From DATJGF01 sp035495315 (GTDB lineage: Bacteria; Verrucomicrobiota; Verrucomicrobiia; Limisphaerales; UBA8199): a stretch of DNA of 43,867 bases. Location of the stretch: positions 1 to 43,867 of the forward strand of contig DATJGF010000216.1 in NCBI GenBank assembly GCA_035495315.1, given 5' to 3'. Each line of letters begins with the position of its first letter. Positions within the stretch are counted from its first letter, which is position 1. The position numbers and the translations under genes are program-made. Under the pieces are notes generated by a model. That model saw nothing but the letters and a program-made list of their open reading frames with translations. It had not been told where the DNA came from and ran no database searches. Of the stretch, positions 34,072 through 38,823 are shown in pieces.

Positions 34072-34308
34072 TCAGCCGAATGGGACTTTGGGACGAACAA
34101 CGAATCGCGGCTGGTCGCCGTGGAAGCGGTCGATGACGAAGTTCGCAAAGGCGTTCTTCCGAATTGCCGGCGAAATGCCCGGCACCTCGCCCGAACGCAC
34201 GGCCTCCTCGCAGATGTTCTTAATGGTGGCGTCGTCCACGCCAGGGTCCATGTTGACCAGATAGTTTCCGCTCTGGCCCTGGTAGGTAATGTTGATCAGT
34301 ACATTCAT
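34072..34308 (-). CDS. Small hypothetical protein (78 aa) within the tRNA-like array
   Basis: Preceded by a strong ribosome site (AAAGGAG, eight bases ahead of the ATG), so expression is likely. The sequence starts MNVLINITYQGQSGNYLVNM, continues DDATIKNICEEAVRSGEVPG and ends FVVRPKVPFG. I do not recognise it. The alternation of a beta hairpin, a helix (about 24-40), and a final strand ending in glycine is compatible with a small beta-grasp-like fold, but this is only an impression. It is on the same strand as RtcB and the tRNA-like genes and could be a component of that system. Confidence 0.75.
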   Translation of the reverse strand: MNVLINITYQGQSGNYLVNMDPGVDDATIKNICEEAVRSGEVPGISPAIRKNAFANFVIDRFHGDQPRFVVRPKVPFG

Positions 34309-34426
34309 GCGATTGGCTCCTTTCTCTTTCTGATTGTTTTGTGCGGCCGACCCTCACGCTTAATCCCTCTCCCATCCGATGGGCGAGGAGAACCGTACGA
34401 AAGCCTCCTAATTAAACTCAGCCACC

Positions 34427-34442
34427 AGGGCGAATCTTCGCC
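34427..34442. repeat. Short hairpin
   Basis: GGGCGA-ATCT-TCGCCC, six perfect pairs, downstream (minus sense) of the tRNA-like remnant that follows. Possibly a processing or termination element. Confidence 0.45.
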
Positions 34443-34446
34443 CAGA

Positions 34447-34525
34447 TGGTCGCTGCTGCCGGTGCGGGAACGGAATCCCGTTTTTGTCACAATTGACCAG
34501 GTGAACATTTTCCCGGTGCCGGCTT
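34447..34525 (-). pseudogene. Degenerate tRNA-like gene
   Basis: The 3' side shows ACCA and a T-arm-like CGGGA/TCCCG stem with loop TTCCGT; a GCCGG/CCGGC acceptor remnant can be paired. The anticodon loop may be GTGACAA (Val GAC) but the stem is mostly lost. Too decayed to name. Confidence 0.4.
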
Positions 34526-34551
34526 CAACTGCTTCCAGAATGCCTGTGGCC

Positions 34552-34938
34552 TCAGCCGACTCTTGAATTCTTGTTCAGCCACCCAGCATAATCACGCTGC
34601 TTCAGTTTCCCGCTTGCGAGGGCCAAAGTCATTTCAATCACAGATTCTTCTGTCGCAAAAAATTCCATCCCGTTGATCTCCAGAAACGTGGCGGCCAGCA
34701 TGAAGCCCGTCCTCTTGTTACCATCCAAGAAGGGGTGATTAAGGATGATGCCCGCTGCGTAGCTAGCAGCCATTTCAGGTAAAGTAGGGGAGCCGTCGGC
34801 AAAAAGGTGCTGGGGTTTGGAAAGAGCCGAGTCCAGCAACCCTTCATCTCGCACTCCGGCCAATCCGCCGTCGTGTGCGAGCATCATTTCGTGAATGGCG
34901 AGGCAATCTTCCCGATTCAGCCAAATTGGCTGTTTCAC
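34552..34938 (-). CDS. doc: Doc (death-on-curing) toxin, second copy
   Basis: 128 residues with GTG start. HPFLDGNKRTG (about 68-78) is the Fic/Doc catalytic loop; LNREDCLAIHEMMLAHDGGL and VRDEGLLDSALSKP are the conserved first helices. The GTG overlaps the antitoxin TGA (GTGA), the same gene layout as the copy at 32157, but on the opposite strand and with a different sequence. Its antitoxin is truncated, so the toxin is either inactive, silenced, or held by another antitoxin. Confidence 0.92.
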   Translation of the reverse strand: MKQPIWLNREDCLAIHEMMLAHDGGLAGVRDEGLLDSALSKPQHLFADGSPTLPEMAASYAAGIILNHPFLDGNKRTGFMLAATFLEINGMEFFATEESVIEMTLALASGKLKQRDYAGWLNKNSRVG

Positions 34939-35072
34939 TTCCCCAATTCCTTGAGAGCATGCCTATACCTTCGGCTGAGGAGTTCAGCAACCTTCATTTT
35001 CGCTGCGAACCCAGGATTGTTGGCAGTGACCCGAAAGCTGCCGTCAGTGGTTTCCGTCAGGTAAACCGCGTC
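34935..35072 (-). pseudogene. Truncated AbrB-type antitoxin, cut at the tRNA-His-like gene
   Basis: The frame into the Doc gene reads DAVYLTETTDGSFRV, TANNPGFAAKMKVAEL, LSRRYRHALKELGK: the second half of a common AbrB-type antitoxin (usual length 75-85). The N-terminal DNA-binding half is missing and the homology begins exactly at the 3' end of the tRNA-His-like gene (35072), where DNA upstream is tRNA. The array therefore joined or inserted here. An ATG inside the remaining part (MKVAELLSRR) could still give a 20-residue peptide. Confidence 0.7.
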
Positions 35073-35147
35073 GGTCAGGAAGCCGGGATTTGCACCCGGA
35101 CCGTCTCCTTCACAGGGAGAGATGCTGCTCGTTACACCACAATCCTG
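35072..35147 (-). tRNA. tRNA-His(GTG)-like, TGC-type T loop
   Basis: Acceptor CAGGATT/CTTCCTG (5/7), A73, CCG for CCA. D stem GTGT/GCAT, loop AACGAGCA. Anticodon stem TCTCC/GGAGA perfect, loop CTGTGAA. T stem CCGGG/CCCGG perfect, loop TGCAAAT. The G-1/C73 pair normal for tRNA-His is absent. Confidence 0.85.
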
Positions 35148-35152
35148 GGAAA

Positions 35153-35230
35153 TGGCGTCCACGGCAGGAATTGCACCTGCGACCTCCGCCTTCGCAGAGC
35201 GGCGCTCTTATCTATCTGAGCTACGCGGAC
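35153..35230 (-). tRNA. tRNA-Arg(GCG)-like, TGC-type T loop
   Basis: Acceptor GTCCGCG/CGTGGAC, G73, CCA. D stem GCTC/GAGC, loop AGATAGATAA. Anticodon stem CCGCT/GGCGG, loop CTGCGAA. T stem GCAGG/CCTGC perfect, loop TGCAATT. Five bases from the His unit. Confidence 0.93.
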
Positions 35231-35267
35231 AACTGGCGCATGGAGCTTATTTTCTCGATGCGAGTCG

Positions 35268-35344
35268 TGGCATCCGTGGTCGGACTCGCACCGACTAGGC
35301 CCGGCTTGAAGGGCCGGCCGCTCGAGCTGCTTTGCATTCAGGAC
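35268..35344 (-). tRNA. tRNA-Glu(TTC)-like, weak 5' side
   Basis: 3' acceptor CACGGAT with G73 and CCA; the 5' strand pairs only about 4/7. Anticodon stem CCGGC/GCCGG perfect, loop CCTTCAA with C33. T stem GTCGG/CCGAC perfect, loop TGCGAGT. G73 fits Glu. The D arm is hard to define. Confidence 0.75.
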
Positions 35345-35377
35345 GCAAGAAATGGAATGATGGAGTTGTGGAGTTTT

Positions 35378-35409
35378 GGAGTGCTGGAGTCCCAATACTC
35401 CAGCACTCC
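35378..35409. repeat. 13-bp inverted repeat downstream of RtcB
   Basis: GGAGTGCTGGAGT and its exact complement around CCCAAT. It starts 10 bases past the RtcB stop (minus sense). No U-tract follows. It belongs to a GGAGT-rich repeat type also seen at 29838-29862. Confidence 0.65.
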
Positions 35410-35418
35410 TCCACTCCA

Positions 35419-36555
35419 TTACCCCGTGTAGTCCTTGGCTCTTGTCTTGTAAGTCAGCAGTGGACAGAAGGTCGCGATGACCGAGACGAGCCCGGTATCC
35501 ACGAGATCCTGAATCACTGCTTCAATGTTTTTGTAGGCGGCAGGCGCCTCTTCGTAGAGCAGGTCGCGCTCCCCACAGATCACGCGGCTACCCAGTGAAG
35601 TCTGCACGAGCTGCTCTTTTCCGTAACGCTCGCGCATGCGCAGACGCGCCTCGCTGCGAGCCCACTTGCGGCCTGCACCGTGGGCCAGTGACCACGCTCG
35701 GCTTTCGCCATCTCCCAGCGGCTTGACCAGGTAGCTGAGCGAACCACGGGAGCCAGGGATTACCACGGCCTCGCCTTCGGTTTCTACTGCACCTTTGCGG
35801 TGCACCCAAAGCGTCTCGCCTTCGCTTTCTCGGCGAGTGATGCTGTTGTGGCAGCCGTCCCAAAGGCATTCGGCTTGGGCCCCGATGGCGTCGACGAAAC
35901 GTCGGGCGATCAATGCTCGATTGGCTTTGGCCCAACGCACGGCCATATCATGGCGCTTGAGATAAGCTGCCGCGGCGAAGGACTCCGCATCCGAGCCGTT
36001 GGCCTGATGTTCGTCCACATAAGCGCGCAGGATCGATTCGCCCAATCCACGGGAGCCACTGTGCACGAGCACAACCAACTGCTGCTTGCCCAGGCCGAAT
36101 CGTTTGAAGGCAGTCGCGTCGAGGATCTCCTCAAGGCGCTGCAGTTCGGCGAAGTGATTGCCGCCACCAATGGTGCCGAGCGCTTCCTCGAATTCTGTGG
36201 AGTCCAGCTCCGCTGCTGCGAGAACTTCGCTGACGTCGCCTTCCCACTGATGCTCGAGGTCGAACCGCAGCTCGGTCCAGCGATTCAGCTTGATTTCGCG
36301 CTGGACCAGATCGGTCTTGAACAGCGTCATGCCGCAGCCGATATCCCCACCGATTAGGTAAGGGTAGATCTGACCTTCAGTCACGGACGCCGCTCCGACC
36401 GGGCTGCCTTTGCCCGGGTGCAAATCCGGGAAACCAACCGTCAGGCGCATACCTTCCAGCTTCGAGGTCGCATACAGCTGTCGGAGAGCCTCGCCCTCAA
36501 TCCAGCTGTTGGCAGAGGCGAAAAGGCGCACATTGGTCTTAGTCAGAGTGTTCAT
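35419..36555 (-). CDS. rtcB: RtcB-family RNA ligase (3'-phosphate/2',3'-cyclic phosphate)
   Basis: 378 residues, shorter than the 400-480 of classical RtcB and closest in style to the short RtcB2 group. All metal and catalytic residues are present: D71 and C74 in GGDIGCGM, H134 in GGGNHFAELQ, H165 in VHSGSRG, H236 in DGCHNSI and the GMP-accepting histidine H292 in LAHGAGRKW. RtcB joins 2',3'-cyclic-phosphate or 3'-phosphate RNA ends to 5'-OH ends, repairing RNAs cut by toxins or joining spliced tRNA. It lies between tRNA-Phe-like and tRNA-Glu-like genes on the same strand, so it is most likely part of the array's function. No archease, RtcA or PrfH gene is nearby. Confidence 0.95.
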   Translation of the reverse strand: MNTLTKTNVRLFASANSWIEGEALRQLYATSKLEGMRLTVGFPDLHPGKGSPVGAASVTEGQIYPYLIGGDIGCGMTLFKTDLVQREIKLNRWTELRFDLEHQWEGDVSEVLAAAELDSTEFEEALGTIGGGNHFAELQRLEEILDATAFKRFGLGKQQLVVLVHSGSRGLGESILRAYVDEHQANGSDAESFAAAAYLKRHDMAVRWAKANRALIARRFVDAIGAQAECLWDGCHNSITRRESEGETLWVHRKGAVETEGEAVVIPGSRGSLSYLVKPLGDGESRAWSLAHGAGRKWARSEARLRMRERYGKEQLVQTSLGSRVICGERDLLYEEAPAAYKNIEAVIQDLVDTGLVSVIATFCPLLTYKTRAKDYTG

Positions 36556-36595
36556 GCTTGCTTTCTATCCGCCGGAGCGGGATGAAGATTAACGT

Positions 36596-36671
36596 TGGCC
36601 GCTGGAGTCGGAATTGCGCCGACACTTCCTGGGCTTCAGCCAGGCGTGCAGACTGACTACACTATCCAGCG
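36596..36671 (-). tRNA. tRNA-Phe(GAA)-like, CGC-type T loop
   Basis: Acceptor CGCTGGA/TCCAGCG (7/7), G73, CCA. D stem GTGT/GCAC, loop AGTCAGTCT. Anticodon stem CCTGG/CCAGG perfect, loop CTGAAGC. T stem GTCGG/CCGAC perfect, loop CGCAATT. It lies 40 bases upstream of RtcB. Confidence 0.93.
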
Positions 36672-36857
36672 GATGGGATTGACTTTCGGATTGCCACGCG
36701 AGTCGGTCTTAACGAGCTCGATTCGAGTCAGTCTTCGAACCAAGAGTCGAAGCACGACCCAGATTCGGCGTTTCAGATTGGACCTACGTCGTAAGGGTGA
36801 TGACTTTTCATAACAAACTGAGGTATTCATAGGTTTTGACTCCTTTCAAAGGGTAAA

Positions 36858-36931
36858 TGGTCGTCCCGGCAGGTAACGCTCCTGCGTCTCCCGGTTATCA
36901 ACCGGGTGCTCTGCTATTGAGCTACAGGACG
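36858..36931 (-). tRNA. tRNA-Ile(GAT)-like, AGC-type T loop
   Basis: Acceptor CGTCCTG/CGGGACG, A73, CCA. D stem GCTC/GAGC, loop AATAGCA. Anticodon stem CCCGG/CCGGG perfect, loop TTGATAA. T stem GCAGG/CCTGC perfect, loop AGCGTTA. Confidence 0.93.
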
Positions 36932-36982
36932 AAGGAAAGTGATCGAGAGGACGCTCCAAAGAACGCCTCTCGATATATTTGA

Positions 36983-37135
36983 TTAGTCGTTGGTGATTTT
37001 GATTTGCGGTTTCACTCCGAAGCGCGCCGGCCGAAATTCGAAATGCAACTTCGCCGCCTTGATTCGGGAGGGACGGTCTGGCTTGTAGCTCCTGGGAAAG
37101 AGCAATTTGCTTTGATATCGGAATACGGGCTTCAT
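36983..37135 (-). CDS. Small basic protein (50 aa) within the tRNA-like array
   Basis: ATG at 37135 is preceded by GAAAGGAAG (good ribosome site). The product MKPVFRYQSKLLFPRSYKPD, then RPSRIKAAKLHFEFRPARFG and VKPQIKITND, is strongly basic (about 14 Lys/Arg of 50) and rich in aromatic residues. No family recognised. Basic charge and position between tRNA-Ser-like and tRNA-Ile-like genes suggest RNA binding; this is inference. Confidence 0.65.
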   Translation of the reverse strand: MKPVFRYQSKLLFPRSYKPDRPSRIKAAKLHFEFRPARFGVKPQIKITND

Positions 37136-37166
37136 GGGACTTCCTTTCGTTTCATTGGTTAAGTGC

Positions 37167-37255
37167 TGGCGGAAGGCGCCGGTAATGCTCCGGCCTCGGC
37201 AATGCCGATCCTGTTTTCGAGACAGGTGCAGCCAGCTTATATCTGCCTGCCTTCC
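37167..37255 (-). tRNA. tRNA-Ser(CGA)-like, class II
   Basis: Acceptor GGAAGGC/GCCTTCC (7/7), G73, CCA. D stem GCAG/CTGC, loop with AAGC. Anticodon stem CCTGT/ACAGG perfect, loop CTCGAAA. Variable arm TCGGC-ATT-GCCGA. T stem GCCGG/CCGGC perfect, loop AGCATTA. Confidence 0.93.
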
Positions 37256-37357
37256 ATAAACGCAAAACGCAGAACGAAAAATGGAACTGACACAAACACC
37301 CACGCCTAGTGTTGCCGCCCTGTTCTGCGTTCTTCATTCTGCACTCTGCATTTAGAA

Positions 37358-37432
37358 TGGCTGCCAGGGTTGGACTCGCACCAACACCAAACGGCTTAAC
37401 AGGCCGCCGTGCTCCTTTGACACTACCTGGCA
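37358..37432 (-). tRNA. tRNA-Asn(GTT)-like, TGC-type T loop
   Basis: Acceptor TGCCAGG/CCTGGCA (7/7), G73, CCA. D stem GTGT/GCAC, loop CAAAGGA. Anticodon stem GCGGC/GCCGT, loop CTGTTAA. T stem GTTGG/CCAAC perfect, loop TGCGAGT. U1-A72 and G73 fit Asn. Confidence 0.93.
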
Positions 37433-37441
37433 ATTGCTAAT

Positions 37442-37517
37442 TGGCGCTGCCGGCAGGATTCCCACCTGCATCGTTCCGCTTAGAAGGCGGATGCCTCGTG
37501 TGTTCGACCACGGCAGC
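37442..37517 (-). tRNA. tRNA-Arg(TCT)-like with T loop TGGGAAT
   Basis: Acceptor GCTGCCG/CGGCAGC (7/7), G73, CCA. D stem GTC/GGC, loop rich in AC (AACACACG) without GG or AG. Anticodon stem TCCGC/GCGGA perfect, loop CTTCTAA. T stem GCAGG/CCTGC perfect, loop TGGGAAT: C56 changed to G, matched by loss of G19 in the D loop. Confidence 0.9.
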
Positions 37518-37625
37518 CGAAGAAATCGAGTAATGGAGTGGTGGGGCATTGGATTACTAAATGGGACCATCGCTGTGTGTTGTCGGAGCCCAACACTCCA
37601 TCACTTCAACACCCCATTCTGAAAT

Positions 37626-37701
37626 TGGTCAGCGCGGCAGGAATTGCACCTGCGATCCCTCGGTCCCAAGCCGAGTGCGTTCGCTGCTACGCTACGCGCT
37701 G
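37626..37701 (-). tRNA. tRNA-Pro(TGG)-like, TGC-type T loop
   Basis: Acceptor CAGCGCG/CGCGCTG (7/7), A73, CCA. D stem GCGT/ACGC, loop AGCAGCGA. Anticodon stem CTCGG/CCGAG perfect, loop CTTGGGA. T stem GCAGG/CCTGC perfect, loop TGCAATT. C1-G72 and A73 fit bacterial tRNA-Pro. Confidence 0.94.
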
Positions 37702-37787
37702 GTTGGCCCCGGCGAGCTGATAACACCGGAGCAGCAAAACGCAGGACACAAACCTTGGCGATGGTCCCGCGGCAGGCTCTCTAAAAA

Positions 37788-37864
37788 TGGCGGATCCGAA
37801 GGGACTCGCACCCTCAGCCTTCCCGCAGACAACGGGTTGCTCTGGCTAGTTGAGCTACGGATCC
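37788..37864 (-). tRNA. tRNA-Asp(GTC)-like, TGC-type T loop
   Basis: Acceptor GGATCCG/CGGATCC (7/7), G73, CCA. D stem GCTC/GAGC, loop AACTAGCCA. Anticodon loop TTGTCTG on four pairs. T stem GAGGG/CCCTT, loop TGCGAGT. G73 fits Asp. Confidence 0.9.
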
Positions 37865-37959
37865 TTTAAATGCGGAAGGCGGAATGCGGAGTGCGGAATA
37901 ACCGGGGCAAACGAGCCGTGGAATATTCCGCAGTCTTCACTTCGCACTCGCATTCAAAT

Positions 37960-38049
37960 TGGTGGGAGGTGCTGGTAACGCTCGAGTCGTCACTTCCGAC
38001 GTTTGTTTTGCGACACCGGATTTACAGGCCGGCAGCCGGAACACCCCCC
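37960..38049 (-). tRNA. tRNA-Tyr(GTA)-like, class II, D arm missing
   Basis: Acceptor GGGGGGT/ACCTCCC, A73, CCA. Only about ten bases separate acceptor and anticodon stems, so there is no D arm. Anticodon loop CTGTAAA. Long variable arm with GTCGC/GTGAC pairing. T stem only 3/5, loop AGCGTTA. Long arm and A73 fit bacterial tRNA-Tyr. Confidence 0.75.
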
Positions 38050-38053
38050 CAAA

Positions 38054-38075
38054 GAATTTACGATTTACGATTTAC
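38054..38075. repeat. GATTTAC heptamer repeats (right-hand set)
   Basis: Two perfect GATTTAC copies (38062-38075) preceded by a variant GAATTTAC (38054-38061). The same heptamer stands in triplicate at 26714-26734. A related GATTTATG/GAATTTATG run is at 38289-38322. Confidence 0.65.
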
Positions 38076-38126
38076 GACTTGGCTCGTTCCCGTGGTCAGT
38101 CGTTATTCGATGATTGGCGCTGAAAA

Positions 38127-38204
38127 TGGTAGCGGGGGTGGGAATCACACCCACCTAAAGGAGTTTATGAGGCTCCTCTCTGTGCTTTAGTCGAGTTCCC
38201 CGCG
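38127..38204 (-). tRNA. tRNA-Met(CAT)-like with a 1-72 mismatch
   Basis: Acceptor CGCGGGG/CCCCGCT: six pairs with C1-U72 unpaired, as in initiator tRNAs where 1-72 is open; A73, CCA. D stem CTC/GAG, loop contains AAGC. Anticodon loop CTCATAA on a stem with one mismatch. T stem GTGGG/CCCAC perfect, loop TGTGATT. The anticodon stem lacks the GGG/CCC run of true initiators. Confidence 0.85.
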
Positions 38205-38209
38205 ATGAA

Positions 38210-38284
38210 TGGTGGAGTCGGTGGGTAACGCTCCCACATGAGCTTGCTTGCAGGGCAAGTGCATTGCTTGTCTGCCACGACCCC
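38210..38284 (-). tRNA. tRNA-Ala(TGC)-like with G3-U70 pair
   Basis: Acceptor GGGGTCG/CGACTCC with a G3-U70 wobble, the universal tRNA-Ala identity element; A73, CCA. D stem GCA/TGC, loop GACAAGCAA. Anticodon stem CTTGC/GCAAG perfect, loop CCTGCAA with C33. T stem GTGGG/CCCAC perfect, loop AGCGTTA. Confidence 0.93.
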
Positions 38285-38322
38285 CTGAAGAATTTATGAA
38301 TTAAGATTGCCGATTTATGATT

Positions 38323-38394
38323 TGGCAGGCTGCCTCGGTGCTGCCCCGAGTAAGCGCAGTTTTGGAGACTCGGCCGCGTGCTGACGCGCAGCCT
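38323..38394 (-). tRNA. tRNA-Trp(CCA)-like, GGC-type T loop
   Basis: Acceptor AGGCTGC/GCAGCCT (7/7), G73, CCA. A1-U72, G2-C71, G3-C70 and G73 agree with bacterial tRNA-Trp. D stem GTC/GGC with short loop AGCACGC. Anticodon loop CTCCAAA on a three-pair stem. T stem CTCGG/CCGAG perfect, loop GGCAGCA. First gene of the array in the direction of transcription. Confidence 0.85.
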
Positions 38395-38436
38395 ATTAAA
38401 ATGGTGAACACATAACGAAAAATACAGAATGGGAAC

Positions 38437-38823
38437 ATGCAACGTGCAAATGATCTGCTCGAACGAACCAAGCAGTTTGCGTTGGCTACGATCAACTTCT
38501 GCGAACAACTCCCAAAAGACAAAACCAGCAGAGTTCTCGGTAGACAGCTTCTTCGATTAGGCACATCCGTCGGCGCGAACTATCGCGCAACGCATCGAGC
38601 AAAATCGAAACCAGACTTCATTTCCAAAATGGGAACCGTGCTTGAGGAGGCTGACGAATCAGCCTACGGGCTCGAACTTCTAATCGATGCGGGAAAGGCC
38701 AATGCCGCAACACCTGCACATCTGCTTCGAGAGGCGAACGAGCTGGTCGCCATTGCCATTTCTTCCATCAACACAACAAGGCGAAACTCGGAGCAGCAGG
38801 GCATACTATCCCGCGAAATTTAA
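38437..38823 (+). CDS. Four-helix bundle protein (TIGR02436/23S IVS type)
   Basis: 128 residues: RTKQFALATINFCEQLPKDK, then TSRVLGRQLLRLGTSVGANY and KPDFISKMGTVLEEADESAY are the standard helices of this small family, first known from intervening sequences of 23S rRNA. No catalytic function is known. Members are dispersed in Verrucomicrobiota and Bacteroidota genomes, often with short repeats at their sides; here AATGNAG-type repeats stand at 38835-38868. It is divergent from the tRNA-like array and sits 43 bases from its first gene. Confidence 0.92.
   Translation: MQRANDLLERTKQFALATINFCEQLPKDKTSRVLGRQLLRLGTSVGANYRATHRAKSKPDFISKMGTVLEEADESAYGLELLIDAGKANAATPAHLLREANELVAIAISSINTTRRNSEQQGILSREI

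Noticed and set aside
34072..34308. 78-aa protein as a ubiquitin-like modifier
   Set aside because: A final glycine and possible beta-grasp pattern are suggestive, but there is only one Gly at the end, no E1/E2/JAB genes nearby, and no motif.
26861..38394. CRISPR array explanation for the repeated units
   Set aside because: Units differ in sequence, are 72-92 bases long, fold as cloverleaves with different anticodons, and spacers vary in length; no cas genes.
26861..38394. Prophage carrying a tRNA array
   Set aside because: No capsid, portal, terminase, tail, integrase or lysis gene is present; cargo genes are chromosomal types. A plasmid or integrated-element origin cannot be excluded.
38437..38823. 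Four-helix bundle gene as a sign of a 23S rRNA intervening sequence
   Set aside because: No rRNA sequence flanks it; most members of the family are free-standing.
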